Assembly: GCF_048771995.1 (NCBI RefSeq)
Contig: NC_133032.1
Span: forward strand, 14,202,501 to 14,266,500
Length of the DNA stretch: 64,000 bases
DNA from: Taeniopygia guttata
Taxonomy: Eukaryota > Chordata > Aves > Passeriformes > Estrildidae
Direction: 5' to 3'
Under the pieces are notes generated by a model that did no database searches, had not been told where the DNA came from, and worked only from the letters and a program-made list of their open reading frames with translations. Below, piece by piece: positions 12,401-24,913 of this stretch. Within the stretch, counting starts at the first letter, position 1. The number at the start of each line of letters is the position of its first letter. The position numbers and the translations under genes are program-made.

Positions 12401-15400
12401 TGTTTATTGTTTGTGTTGCTAAAAGCAAAGGGCCAAATAAGAAACATCTCTAACTAAAAGCAGATAAAGGCTGCGAAATTATTTTCAAGTCACTTTGGCC
12501 ATTTAGTACCAGCACTTTGATGTAAACACTGCTGACAGGAGCATAAACACTTATTAGCAGCAGAGTGTGAAAATTCTGGATGTAAAAGCCATCATATCAA
12601 ATAAAAGGTACAAGGTAATCATTTGAGAAAGCATGAGTAAGCACAAAAAATTACCTAAGAGAGTCTTTATTGTTTACTCATAATGCCTCCTGAAATTAAC
12701 ATTATTAACATTATTAACATGAGAGCAGTGATGTTAAGGCTCTCTGCTCTGTGGGCACAGTAGGTTCCCTTTGTGGGAAGTCGTAAAGAATAAATTCCAA
12801 CTAGGGCAAGGCAGAGGTGTCCACCCTGTTTTACTGAGTGGGTCTGAATTTCACCCAAAGGCTTCACATATTCATTGGCCTTTTTTCTGTGGTTATGACA
12901 TTAACCTTCATATTTATGAGGCAATTTACCCATCTACTATCAAGTTTAATTCAGATGAGCAATATTATGACAATCAAGAGAGCGTAATGTTTGCCTGAAA
13001 TTCTGGAAAATTTATTTGGTACTTTTTGATGATCTTCCTCCCTCTGTAGTTACGCAGTTACTTTTTTGAGAAATTATAGCTTTTCCTTTTATTAATTCAT
13101 TTGTTCTTTGTGTGGCAAAACGGAGGGAAAAAAAAAAAAATTAGAGGTGGCAACAAGGAAATCATCCTGCAAAGGAGTCAGGAGCTGAGGTCCTTTGAAA
13201 TGACAAAGTGCTGGGTGGTGGCACAGGTGTGATGTTCCAGCCTCCAGGAAGCATGTGGCATTCAGCACATCACTGGAGGCCAGTCCCTAATGCTCTTCTG
13301 CTGTGGAGAAAAGTAGCCAAGATTTGCAGGAGGAGGAGGAGCAATACGTGACAGGATTGGTATGGTTCTGTAGGTGCCTTTGTGTGCTGACCAGTTACAG
13401 CATTCACCTCATGGGTAAGAGCCCTAAAAGTTAATTTTTATTAAACAGTAATTAAATAAAATAGTAAACTAGTTGCAGGAGCAGGGATTAGAATTTTTCT
13501 CCCTCCACAGTTTTAAACTTAGATTAAATAACAGTGATCTGCTTAAGGAGTGGTTTGAGCCCTTGTATATAAAACTAGAGAAATCAGATTTCTTAGGTAG
13601 ATCATTCCCCTATTATATATTAAACAAAAAAGCAAATAAATGAAAGAAACATAAATACACTCAGTTTTACCTTGTTAATATAAAATGAAAAGATATAACC
13701 AATAATGCCGTTCTGGATTGAAGTATTCAGGCTGAGTTGTGTGTATGGTGAGGTATTAGCTTCAGGCAGCTAGTTCAGATGAATCTAATCCCTGTGTGAA
13801 TTTACCTCTCTCTCTGTAGAATGTACAGGAAAAAGGATGACTTCTAATGTAGCTTTTCCTACCTTACTGAACTAACACATTGAAATACCTGGTGTAAATA
13901 ATGTCCCCACTGTCCCAGGGCCAGGCAGACCTGTGAAATGTATAACAGAAAATGGAGTAGTACATAAAATATACCATTTTACAAACCTGTGATGCATCAT
14001 AATCAGAATCCATGTTAGTAGCGTCATTGCTGTCTCAAAAGGGATATTTAAGAATTTCAGAGAGCTCAGAGACAGGAATCAATTAAGATCTCAAAAATTA
14101 TCTTGTGAAACAATACAGAGAAGACTAGATTTCAGAAAGGCATAAGATCTAGCAGCTCATGGCAAACAGTAAATTTAGGTAAATAAAGAACAGATAATTT
14201 CTTACCTTCATTACAAACTTGGTATTAAAAATGTGTTTTTAATTAATATTCTAAATGTGAAAGAAATACTTGCTTACCTATGATGATTTTCTGGAACTTC
14301 CTGGCAGTTATGCAGCATTTTTACATACAGCTTTGTAGATTGATGATGCATGTCACATACTGATATCTGATATCTGTGATGTGACGTACACGTGAGCGTT
14401 GTTTAAGGACTTTGTTAATTGTTCTGTGCAACAGATGACAAAGAATGGTACGGTGGAATCTGAGGAAGCCAACACCCTGACTCTGGATGACATTTCTGAT
14501 GATGATATTGATCTAGACAACACTGAAGTAGATGAGTACTTCTTTCTCCAGCCCCTGCCTACAAAAAAGCGGCGGGCGTTGCTGCGAGCTTCTGGCGTGA
14601 AGAAGATCGACGTGGAGGAAAAGCACGAGCTGCGAGCCATCCGCCTGTCCAGGGAGGATTGTGGCTGTGACTGCCGTGTGTTCTGTGACCCAGAAACTTG
14701 CACCTGCAGTCTTGCAGGCATAAAATGTCAGGTAAATGTCTACATTATTGTCACTATTTAATTGTCTGGGGAGGGGGAAGGTTGTGTGTCCATGCACATG
14801 TGTGTAGTTTCTGTTCTTGAAGTTATAACTATTGGAAAGGCAATAACACTTGTGGATGTCCAAACTATTTTTTAAAGCCCTGTTTTAATGTTATATACTG
14901 GGCAATCACTACAATCTCCTATATTCAGTATGATTTTAGGCACATTCATGGCTTAGGGTAGTTTTTTGTTCTTATACAAGTATTCTGCTCCTCATACTCC
15001 TTTTGAGCCTTTATCTAAATAGGCAAATGCAGACAACAGAAGAATAAGTAGCCTGCAGATTTCAGAAGGGATATTACCTTTTATTTTAGAAAAAATTAGC
15101 AGACACTCCAAATGTGAATTATAGTCCAAACTCCTTGGGAAACAATAAATTACATTCTGCAATACTGTCCTTTATGTAATGTGCGTGATAATTAAAACCT
15201 GTGCATGATACCTTTTTACTGCCTACATGCAAATTTATCTGCTAATATAGCAGGTTTTTCCTCTGCAGACTGAAGAGGTATTTCATATTGTACATTTGCA
15301 TAGTGTCAGCTGTACATGTCCCAAAATGTTCCCTAAAAGATATTTCTGCTAGTTCTGCTGAGGTGCTGTTGTGCAGCTGAGTTTTCTTCCTGAATGCATT

Positions 15401-17242
15401 TTTCATCATCTCATAAGTCCAAGCTAAACTTTCTCTGCTATTTTAAATAATGTAGTCTCTTTGCTGTTCCTGTTTTCATCTCCACATGTGGGGAAGATGA
15501 GCTGGATTGTGTTTTGTGGTTCTCGTGCACATATTAAATGTTTAGATGTTACAGCGCAGGTGAAAGTCACAGACCTTAGGCTGTCTAATCAAACTTGCCA
15601 ACACATGGATTCAGTCACATTTTCAAAAGTTTAAGATATTGGATGTAGAAGTTCTATGCCCTGTCTGTTGAGTTTACCATATTGCATCTAGAATCGGCTG
15701 GCTTACCTTTGAAAATGCACTTGAGTTTCTGTTCCTATTTTCTGAGATCAGGTGTCCCAATTGGTAACTTTATAAAGGTTTTTGTATATCATTTGTTTCA
15801 ATGAGTGTCTAGTTTCCACGATTTTTACCAAATTTTAAGGTGTTTCTGGTAATGCTTTTGCCTGGATTTAAGCACAAAATGAAGTAAAGCTATAGCAGAT
15901 CAAGAAATTGAAAAGCTACATGTTTTTTGTTCCACTGTGCAATACTTTCACCTCTGGAACAAAATCAATTTTCCCTTCTCTGTAATAGTGGAGCATGTCC
16001 CGGCCCCAGGTTACTGTTCTCTCAGTACTGCTAAACTCCAGGGCTGATTCTCTAAATGATTGTTAGCTTTGACTTATTCTACCAGCGCTTCTCAAGGTGA
16101 ATCCTACTTCACCTTTGTATTTCTCTAGGCTGTCTAGGCTCTGTCATGTCACCAGGCTTTTGCTTCTTACTGCTAATCTGTATTCTCTTTTTTAAAAGGT
16201 GGATCGTATGTCTTTTCCATGTGGTTGCACTAAAGAAGGGTGTAGCAATACAGCAGGTAGAATCGAATTTAACCCTATCCGTGTACGGACTCACTTTTTG
16301 CACACAATAATGAAACTTGAATTGGAGAAAAATAGAGAGCAGCAAGTTCCAGCACTCAATGGCTGTCACACTGAGATAAGTGCACACAGTAGTTCCATGA
16401 GTCCAGGACCCCATCCAGTTGAATATTCGATTGCAGAAAATTTTGAGATTGAAACCGAACCCCCGGCTACAGTTATGCATTCTCAGTCAGCTGAGGACTT
16501 GGACTGCCCAGGGGAAGAGGAGGAAGAGGAAGATGGGAGTAGCTTTTGTAGTGGAGTTACAGATTCTAGTACCCAGAGTTTAGCCCCTAGTGAATCAGAT
16601 GATGATGAAGAGGAAGAGGAAGATGAGGAGGAAGATGAGGAGGAAGAAAAAGCAGATGATTTTGTAGAAAGTATGAGCTCCCATGCTGATATGGTGCCTC
16701 TTCCTTCTGTCCTTTGCTACTCTGATGGAACTGCTGTGCATGAAAACCACTCTAAAAATGCCTCATACTATACTAACTCTTCAACTCTGTATTACCAAAT
16801 AGAGAACCACGTTGCTGGCACTGCTAACCAGATCGGTGAGACTTACTCAGAAAGGGATGCTGTCAAGAATGGTAGTCTTTCTCTGGTGCCTTACAACATG
16901 ACTTCAGAACAGTTTGTTGACTACACACGGCCATCAGAGGAAACTTTTAGCAGCCCTCATTACCCTTCTGCAAACCCCTCAGTGATTGTTTGCTGCTCAT
17001 CCTCTGAAGGGGATGGCAGTGCTCCCTGTAACAGTTTGTACACTGAGCATAGGCCAAGTCACCCACCAGTGGAATTTCACTCATACTTGAAAGGTCCTTC
17101 TCAAGATGGCTTTGTTTCAACTTTGAATGGTGACAGTCATGTGCAGGAGCACCCTGCTGAGAATTCTCTAAACCTCCCAGAAAAGAGCAGACTGCACGAA
17201 GAGTGCATCAAATCACCAGTGGTAGAGACGGTGCCTGTTTAA
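9143..17242 (+). CDS. CSRNP3: CSRNP3, cysteine/serine-rich nuclear protein 3 (3' three coding exons, spliced)
   Basis: The spliced product of 9143-9402, 14435-14731 and 16199-17242 gives about 533 residues that follow vertebrate CSRNP3 closely to its usual C-terminus (SPVVETVPV). The family binds AGAGTG-type DNA, activates transcription and acts in the nucleus; CSRNP3 is also called TGF-beta-induced apoptosis protein 2. Visible in order: a basic start ([17 protein letters not shown]), the conserved CSRNP N-terminal region ([17 protein letters not shown], then a QEE-rich helix), an acidic [12 protein letters not shown] patch, and a cysteine-rich block ([27 protein letters not shown]) split across the last two exons. 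Two long Glu/Asp runs and a Ser/Thr-rich tail follow. The first visible exon begins in codon phase 1, so the start-codon exon (about 50 residues in human, from memory) lies upstream of the window. Frames join cleanly at both introns. Identification is very secure. Confidence 0.97.
9403..14434. other. CSRNP3 intron with one CR1 insertion
   Basis: A 5.0 kb intron bounded by GTAAAG and CAACAG. Apart from the antisense CR1 at 10047-10617, nothing recognisable was found. There is an A-run at about 13128-13140 and AT-rich stretches near 13600-13680. Confidence 0.6.
10047..10617 (-). mobile_element. CR1 LINE fragment (3' end, minus orientation)
   Basis: Read on the minus strand this is the C-terminal end of CR1 ORF2 plus the 3' end. 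It shows [10 protein letters not shown], then [10 protein letters not shown] and [11 protein letters not shown], then [16 protein letters not shown] followed by [11 protein letters not shown], which is the hallmark ending of avian CR1 reverse transcriptase proteins. The remnant covers about 180 codons in at least two frames, so it is broken. Its edge at 10047 (ATCACAGAAT on plus) is the usual CR1 3' terminus. The element is antisense to CSRNP3. Confidence 0.92.
14435..14731 (+). CDS. CSRNP3: CSRNP3 coding exon (middle)
   Basis: The acceptor is GTGCAACAG and the donor CAG|GTAAAT. The 297 bases (99 codons, phase 0 at both ends) begin exactly with ATG ([11 protein letters not shown]). They encode the [12 protein letters not shown] acidic patch, a KKRRA basic stretch and the first half of the cysteine-rich domain ([23 protein letters not shown]). 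The 99-codon length is in frame, so skipping this exon would delete half the cysteine cluster without shifting the frame. Confidence 0.96.
14732..16198. other. CSRNP3 last intron
   Basis: A 1.47 kb intron (GTAAAT to AAAAG) with no recognisable feature. The minus-strand open frame overlapping its end (16109-16480) is a shadow of the last coding exon. Confidence 0.7.
16199..17242 (+). CDS. CSRNP3: CSRNP3 last coding exon
   Basis: The acceptor is TTTTTAAAAG followed by GTG GAT CGT ([10 protein letters not shown]), continuing the cysteine-rich domain. The exon encodes 347 residues to a TAA at 17240-17242. It contains the conserved [16 protein letters not shown] helix, an EEEEEEDG run near 16515-16540 and a longer Asp/Glu run at about 16600-16655 made of GAG, GAA and GAT codons. 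The rest is Ser/Tyr-rich and ends VVETVPV as in other vertebrates. Confidence 0.97.
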   Translation: MDRMSFPCGCTKEGCSNTAGRIEFNPIRVRTHFLHTIMKLELEKNREQQVPALNGCHTEISAHSSSMSPGPHPVEYSIAENFEIETEPPATVMHSQSAEDLDCPGEEEEEEDGSSFCSGVTDSSTQSLAPSESDDDEEEEEDEEEDEEEEKADDFVESMSSHADMVPLPSVLCYSDGTAVHENHSKNASYYTNSSTLYYQIENHVAGTANQIGETYSERDAVKNGSLSLVPYNMTSEQFVDYTRPSEETFSSPHYPSANPSVIVCCSSSEGDGSAPCNSLYTEHRPSHPPVEFHSYLKGPSQDGFVSTLNGDSHVQEHPAENSLNLPEKSRLHEECIKSPVVETVPV

Positions 17243-18308
17243 AATTAAATTATTCTAGGACTGACTTCCTGTGTTAAAATTCACTCCCATTGGATTTTCC
17301 TAGAAACTTACTTTTTTAAGAGGTAGACAATACTTGGACTAGTCAATGTTCCAGATACATTTTGTTTTCTCAAGCTACACTGGCAGTGGTATTGCACAAA
17401 ACCAGTTCATGTAAAGATTTAAATAAAAATATTCAAACCTTTTTTTTGATAAAAATAAAACAGATAAGTAAAAAACGCACCAAACATATTTCAAAGTAGC
17501 CTGCCTATGAACGTACGTGAAACCTGCCAAGCTATCTGAATCAAAACTTCCATGTTTTTGACTGTCGGGCCTGTGCAAGATTGTTAGAAATGATACTTTG
17601 AAATAATCATGTTTAGAGTCCTAATTTTCAACATATCTGATGGTAAGTTTAATGTAAAAATAACTACTGTATGAAAAAAAAAGTTTTAATTGTTCTGTAC
17701 TGTTTGTATTTTATTTATGGTAGTTTAATATTCATGTTTTGATAAAAATGAACAGCATGTTCATTTGAGCAGAAGATCCGTAGTTACTTACGAAGAGCAT
17801 GTCCACTTTTCATCTGGAGTATCTTGTATTCTTCTTTATTTTTTCCTAATACTATTTCTGATAAATCATCTTGAAACACATTTTTAGAGTGTACTATTTT
17901 TCTCTTTTACTGTTCTTGAAAAACAGAAGAGTCAGAAAGGGGGTATTCACATCTTCTAAAAGGTAGACAATCCTCCATTTAAAACTAAAATCAGTGGCAT
18001 TCCAGAACTAGTACCCCCTCCCCAAAGAAGAATGATCTTGTATATAATGGCAAAGCAGTAGCTTAAGCTCACCCAGCACCTTCAGCCCAGCCACCGTTCA
18101 GATCCTTACGCACTTTAGTGCCACTTTGCAGTACTGTAGGAACTGCGGGAACTGTGAACCTCTTCGGAGAAATGCCATAGCTCCAGACCCTGAGGCAATG
18201 TAAGATCTTAAAATTCACTGTAAAAAAACCTGTACATTTCTCCCAAGCCAGTTTATGAATTTGTTAGTATGCAATTTATAAAAGAAGAGCCTTACTGATC
18301 AAAGTTTA

Positions 18309-18314
18309 AATAAA
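18309..18314 (+). terminator. CSRNP3: Candidate proximal polyadenylation signal of CSRNP3
   Basis: AATAAA in the context TTTAAATAAAGCATGG, about 1.07 kb after the stop codon, followed by GT/T-rich sequence (AAATGTTCAAGTGTCTAG). It would yield a short-UTR isoform. Hexamers at about 17423 and 17453 are alternatives. Confidence 0.35.
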
Positions 18315-21300
18315 GCATGGAAAAAAATGTTCAAGTGTCTAGATTGCCTAAATTTTTATGACATACAAGACTGGCTTTTGTGGACTTCTGATTGTATCTG
18401 AAATTTAGTACCATTTGGTCTTATTAGGAAACAGTCCATTCAGTGAGGAAAAATAGCTTCAGAAACTTTGTATCTACAAAAGTCTGCAAACAAAAGAACA
18501 CGTGCATCTATTGGATATCCATTATATTGTGATCCACTTGTTTTTAAATAGGAATGAAACTAATTTATTAAACAACCTTGCTTTTGTCTAGATAAGGAGG
18601 CATAGGAATCAGCTTTTCTCTGCACTGGTAATTCTGCACTGCCTTATTTTGATTTCAAAATCTATTTCAGCATTTTTGTTCTTCTAATACTGAGATTTCA
18701 TTTATTATACATCAAGTAGTTGAAATGTAGGTCTGTCTTGTTTGTCAAAATATGGATCAGCATCTTAGTTTTTATCTGTGTCAAATCTAGTTGGTTAACA
18801 GTGTGCATGTAAACACAGTGTAAATTTTATCTCTGTAACAGTGATTCTTCTGGTTAGAAGCTCTTTAAATCATGTACAGTACTCCAGTAGAAAAACTGCC
18901 GATGTAAAATACGCTTTTCAAAAAAAAAAAAAAAAAAGAGCTAACTTAATTGTTTTTATATGAAATCTGGGCAAAGTGATTTCTCGTATTTATGCTAAAT
19001 TAGCAAAATATTTTTACTCCATGTAGTAGCTGGAAAGGTTTTTTATTTATTTGTTTCCACAAGAAGTCCTACATGTTTTATATGAACTGCATTGTAAAGT
19101 CTAGTTCTCTAGGGACTGGATTCCAAACTTGCAAAGTATTCCATCTCCTGGGAAAGCACACTCATGTTGGTTACCTGGCTCAGCAATTCCACAGCCTCTG
19201 TTCCTCACAGTCACAGACCACTCTAGTCTCTCTCTCTAAGGCTGAGTTGCCAGGTAAGTGCCTGTGTTCTCCAATGCCATACAGCAAATACCCATGATTT
19301 TTAAAGAGAAAAGTGCTAGTCCTTAAAGTTCTGCACTTAAGAATAAATTATTCTGTTCAGGATATTCTAAGGGCAAATATAACAAGTCTTTGTGTGTATA
19401 TAGGGGTCTTGCTTTAACAGCGGGCTTAACTTAGGCACTCCCTTAACACCAGCACCAAAAGCACAAATCTCTTCTGCTTGAGCTGGACAGTAGATGAGGA
19501 TGAGTAGCAGCTCTTTAACTTCAGACTGTGCTGGAGAGCCACACACTTTACTGGGGTATTTCTCTCAGGGGAAAGTTAAATTAAATCTTTTGCTTTGTTA
19601 CTCATGTCCTTACTGAGCAATAAGAAATTATTTTCTTGGCCCCTGTGCTTTCACATGAAAAGTATCTTTAATAGTATCAGCAAGCACAGTAAGTGATTAA
19701 CTTTACAAAATACTTCTCAGATAGCTTTAAATATTGAGGTGATGGTTATTTAGTATTACCATTGGCACAGATTTCTGATCTCAGTCCTCTGTAATACTAG
19801 CATCTGTAAAAACTTTGGAGTATTTGGATGTAAATGTTCCATGCCATTGGTGCATCAGGGGTCAATATAGCCAAATTTTCTAAAGCCTGCAGCATAGGAT
19901 AACAAGCAGTACCTTGTAGGAGAGAAGTAGAGGGAGTGGGGACTATGTAAAGCATTTGTGATACACTGTTTCCCCATGTTTGCTCATTCTTGGGAGTCAC
20001 AAAGTAAAATGTGCAGAATGAAGATTTAAGTTGAAAAAATATTCCAAATTGACTGGGTGGTGATAATTTGACTAATAATACTTTTCTTTCGATGCAATAT
20101 ATTTTGTGATCACTATTTAGTCTCAAGATACAAAGTAAAGAAATCTGCTTTAGTTCTTACAGTAAGTTATAAAGTCAAGTCTGTTTATAATTCATGGAGA
20201 GTTCCTGGTAGCTACTATTAATAATACCACCATGCCTTCTAAAATAGATAAACTCATACTGAGGAAGAAACATGTAACCACTCTTTTTTTCGAGAGGTTA
20301 AACCTGCTGCCAAGCCAAATCCATGCCAGCAAATAACAAAGCTGAAGCCTTTTCTAGCATGTGTAAGTTGACTAGAGTGATTAAAAAAATAGTTGAAACC
20401 CTGACCAAAACAGGTAGGTCAATTTAGCTGAAATCTTGAGTAGGATGTAGAAATCAGTTGAGAGTCAAGTTTCCCATCACTTGATTAAACTTTGATTTAT
20501 TTTTTTATTTTTATTTTAGTGTTATTTTCTGGGCTAGTGTATAATAATACATGCTGTGTCCCATTTCCCAGCTGGTTAATATTCATGTTGATAACCAGTC
20601 CTTTCATTTTGGGTAGGCTGTTTCTTTGTGATAAAAGCATTATGTTACTAAATGATAACCAGCAGTATTTGCTTCTGAATCAACACAGCGTATTATTTGT
20701 GAAAATATCTACATTACTGATAGTCTTTATCAGCTTTATTTTCAAGATATCTGGCAACTGATAAACACTGCTGAGAAGCCCGGTATATATTTGTGATCAT
20801 ATTGCATTGTTCACAAGAATGAGTCAAACAAAAGTATTTCCCTTTCTTGAAACAAACTGGAATTTTCACACAGACCATTATTGGAACAGCACCTAAAAGC
20901 AGATGCTCTTTTGCCTATAAGATGGTGCACTGTTAAATATATATAAAGATTTAATTGATGTTAGACATGGAATTAGAATTTTGTTGGCACAATTAAGCAA
21001 TTGCAATTGTTGCTTAAGAGCTGTTACTCATGTCAATTCAAACATACTTAAAATTAAAAGCTGGTCAGTAGAAGCTTCTAATATTTTTTGTTGAGCTGTA
21101 TGCTACTTAGATCAGAAAATTCTAGATTTGTAAAGCTTTGCAGTTTTTATTTACATAAGTTCCAGCTACTGAATCATAATTGGAGTTGACTTTTTTATTC
21201 TAATGCCATTGGTTCCACTCCATGGTAACTGTGACTTGCTATAGATAAGGTTCAGCTGCTCCCCTGCTCTGTTAACAGTGGGATCCTGCCTTTGGTCCAA

Positions 21301-23019
21301 GTGCTGCAGGACTCCAGTGTGGGATTAGTGGTGCTGTTACTCACTAGACTGCTGACTGATCCCAGGCCAGATCCAGTTTCTAACCTGATCTGGCTGTTTC
21401 ATTTCAGTAAATCTGCTAATAAACTGATCACATTGCCTTCACAAACACAGCTGCTTTGTTAAAGATCATATACATATATTTGTATGCAAAACTGATATAA
21501 AGGGGGTTTTTTAGTTCCTAACAGAAATGTGATACACTGGATAGAGATCCTGGGCTCAGACAGAGGAGAATTTGCCTTTGTCGTGTTGTGTCATTGTGTT
21601 CTCTGTGCTCTGGTTTGTAATGTACTTGGAGATACCGTGATAAACATAATTCTATAGAACAGGTAAAATACCATTTTATTCTTGTGTTTTGGCATCATAA
21701 CTAAATTTTTGTACTGCAGACTATGCCATTTTCCAAATTAAGCCAAGCCCAGCCCAGCTCAGAAGTGACCAGAAACTTTTCACTAACGTGAAAAGTTAGT
21801 GAAAACAGCTGCAATGAGCTCTCCTTTCCTTAGACTGGATTAATGAGCAGAAGTTAAAAAGTAAATTTCACAGTGAAAAATTACACTAAAAGCTGTGTTG
21901 ACTATACATTTACCTGTCTAGTGCTTAACATTTGAGCAGCAAGATTGTAGTTTTCCTGCAACACCATACTTGGCAGCAACAAGCAGTCTTACTCCTCTGC
22001 ATGTTGTCTTCTTTTGCCAGCTGAATCCTCTCAGTTGAAACTCCTTGTCTAGGCTGCTCCTGTAGTAATGCAGGTATCCTTACTCAAACATAAAGCAAGA
22101 CAGACTCATGATATCCTTTTAAATGGCATTTGTTAAATAAGGGTCTCCACTGTTACAGCTCATGAGTTTTATAAACTGATGTTCATTGTGCCAGTTGTTT
22201 TATTTCTTGAAACAGTCAGGAACAGAAGGGGATGACACAGAACGCCCAAAAGCATTTTGGGGTGTTATGCTTTCCTGCTGAGACTAAAGAGTAATTCTGT
22301 CATCTGCTTTATTACGGTTGCAGGACAGTTGATGTAAAATACTTTGAAAATCTAGAATTAACTCAGAGAATATATTCTATAGAATTTATTTCTAAAATAC
22401 TAAATGTGATTACTATTTTTTTAAAATGGTAGAAAGCTGTTATTTTCAAAACAGAGTCTAGTACATGTTCCTTGGTATGAGAAATCTCAGTGTTTGCCTT
22501 TTCAGTATTTCAAAGTTTTTTAAATATTCTTAATTTTGCTATTCTCTGTAATCATTGTCAATGTGCAAATTAATGTCCATTTTCTCCAAGAAGTGTCAAA
22601 TCCAAAGTGCAAATACTGTGAAGTGATGAAGAAGTGCAATGTAGTTTTAAAGATGTCTGAGTGTACAAACACTTGAGTTCTTCACAAGTTTTTCCTTTTT
22701 CCGCCCCTAAATCCAAGGCAGCTTTTAATTTTATGGCTAACAAAACCAGAGTGTAGTTTCCACTTAAGGACAAAAGTTGTAACATCTTTGAGGACTTTTC
22801 TGCTACCCTAATAGCTTATACCAATAGCTGATACCCTAACAGCTGGTTTTACTTTATATGAACATCCACTTTATGAAACACCTGTTTTGCAGCCTTAGTA
22901 TTTTCTTTTTAGATCCTTCCTTCCTGTTGGTGTTTGACTTGAAAAGTAAGACTTTCCATTAAAATCGAGCACAAGGGCAACTCTACTGCTCTTTGTGATT
23001 AGAATGAGATCTTGAAAAG

Positions 23020-23125
23020 CCAGGTTGGGTGGGGTTTTGAACATGATCTAGTGAGTGGCAGGGGCAGGGGGGTTGGAACTAGATGTCTTTCAGGTCCCTT
23101 CCTAACCAGACCATTCCGTGATTTT
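23020..23125 (+). mobile_element. Short CR1 3'-end fragment inside the CSRNP3 3' UTR
   Basis: About 105 bases match the extreme CR1 3' end: AGGTTGGGTGGGG, then GGCAGGGGGGTTGGAACTAG, then TTTCAGGTCCCTTCC and CCATTCCGTGATTTT. It is heavily 5' truncated, as is usual for this family, lies in sense orientation to CSRNP3, and makes a GC-rich island in an AT-rich UTR. Confidence 0.85.
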
Positions 23126-24877
23126 AGAGTTAAAATATATATTGCCCTACTGCTGTGTTTAAGGTTAGACAGACCCCCACCCCTCAGAAGGTCCCACGGA
23201 CTGGAGAACCATATTCTTGATGCTCTGTGTTGCACCTTCTCAATTGAGATCATAGTCCTTCATCCAAGGCTGGGGGTGGAAAAAAAGAAAATTCAAAAGG
23301 TAGATTTTGTACTTTATTAACACAATTATTTTAATCTGGAGCTTAGCAATGACACTTCTCTTTCATGAATGAATGTCCAGTAGACCCAAGTTAAGTTTTT
23401 CTCTATGTATGTTCTGCTCTAACTTCACTTTTCCAACAAACCATGAAGATGGGATTAGCTTTTCTTGATAGGGAAAACAGTAGAAGATACAAATGTGCAT
23501 CATTGTTCTAATACAAGGATCAAGATAATCCTTTGTCTTCAAACACTTGAGTGAGTGTAGGGATGATAGAAAGAACAGTTTAGAGGAAAAGAAAGATGAA
23601 AACAAGAGGCAAATTGATGAGGATTATTTTCTTCTAAAGGGAAAAATAAAGCATATTAAAAAAAAAAACAAACAATGGAAGAAAAAAGGCAAATTAAGAT
23701 CTCTTCAGAGCAAGGATGGAAAAGTATACAGACATTCACTACAAGTTTGCCCATGTTAGATTGAAATATTGTTTCTGTTATTTAATATATTGTAACCAAA
23801 CATGAATTCAGTGGAAACAGGAAATGACATTGTTTTCCACACCAGAGTTACACAGGTGGCCATTAAATAAAAGACTTATCCAAATCCACGGGGTAAAAAA
23901 CCTAAAAAGCAGCACCCTAGAAGCATTGCTACCATGTCACTCTTTGCTGATGGCAGTTTCAAAGACAAATCCAAAATCATTTTAGTTAACTCTGCTCCCA
24001 GGCACGTATTCTTATATACCCAGTTTCTCAGCTAGCAAGAGATGCTAAAAGCAAAGTCAAAATGTCCTTTTACCAGCATTTTATCTTGGCATTTTCAAAT
24101 GAGGCTTAGTATATTATGGAATGTAATTATTTTAGGTTTCTCCACCTTAAACTTCTAAAATACATTCTTTAAGAATGAAATTTTGGGTTGGATTGTGGAT
24201 GAAGGTTAATCTCGCTGGGGTAGTGGTGGAATCACTGTAAAGAACCATTTGTGAGTCTCAGATATAGATTCAGCACCAGCTTTCAGCTTCTTGAAAAGAT
24301 CATGATGTGCACTGGCAGCTGGTTCTCTTAAAACCAAAAGCAAGCATTCTGGGGCTTTTTTCAAGCCATTTCACACAAATACCATAACTTCAGGTCTCAA
24401 ATGCCCGTGTAAACAAGGCTTAATAACTGGGCACTTCTTTTAACTGACTGTAGGCACTTCTATGGAAATATGTCTGAAGTGTAGTTTGTGAAATATGTTT
24501 AAAATGTGTTTGATGTCAAATAAGCGCTAGACATTTAACAGTGCAAAAATAGTCAAAATCCGTAGATTACAAAACTGTTCCTAAGATCCTCAGCCTGTAT
24601 AATTGTCTTAGTAAAGTTGATCTATTAAGTTAAATTGCATTCTGGTATAATAACCTTTTACAAATAAAACTATGAATACAAATGTGCTCGTTAATACCTG
24701 TTAACATAAACCATGTCAGTTGCATTGTTTTGATTTGTTTCAATTTCTAATATAAATTTTGTAAAAAAACACAAACAAAACCACACCTTTTATATGTTTA
24801 AAGTGTTTTAACAGACTATATTAACATTCACTGTCTAGTCCAACCCTGTCTTTTAGCAGGTTCATCTCTCTCTGTAT

Positions 24878-24913
24878 ACATACATATATATATGTGTATA
24901 TATATATATATAT
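24878..24913. repeat. TA/TG simple repeat
   Basis: Alternating ATAC/ATATGTGTATAT units end in a pure TA run. The repeat lies in the proposed CSRNP3 3' UTR and is probably length-variable. Confidence 0.85.

Noticed and set aside
14353-14863. Minus-strand frames of 116-122 codons over the middle CSRNP3 exon
   Set aside because: They are antisense shadows of a confirmed coding exon.
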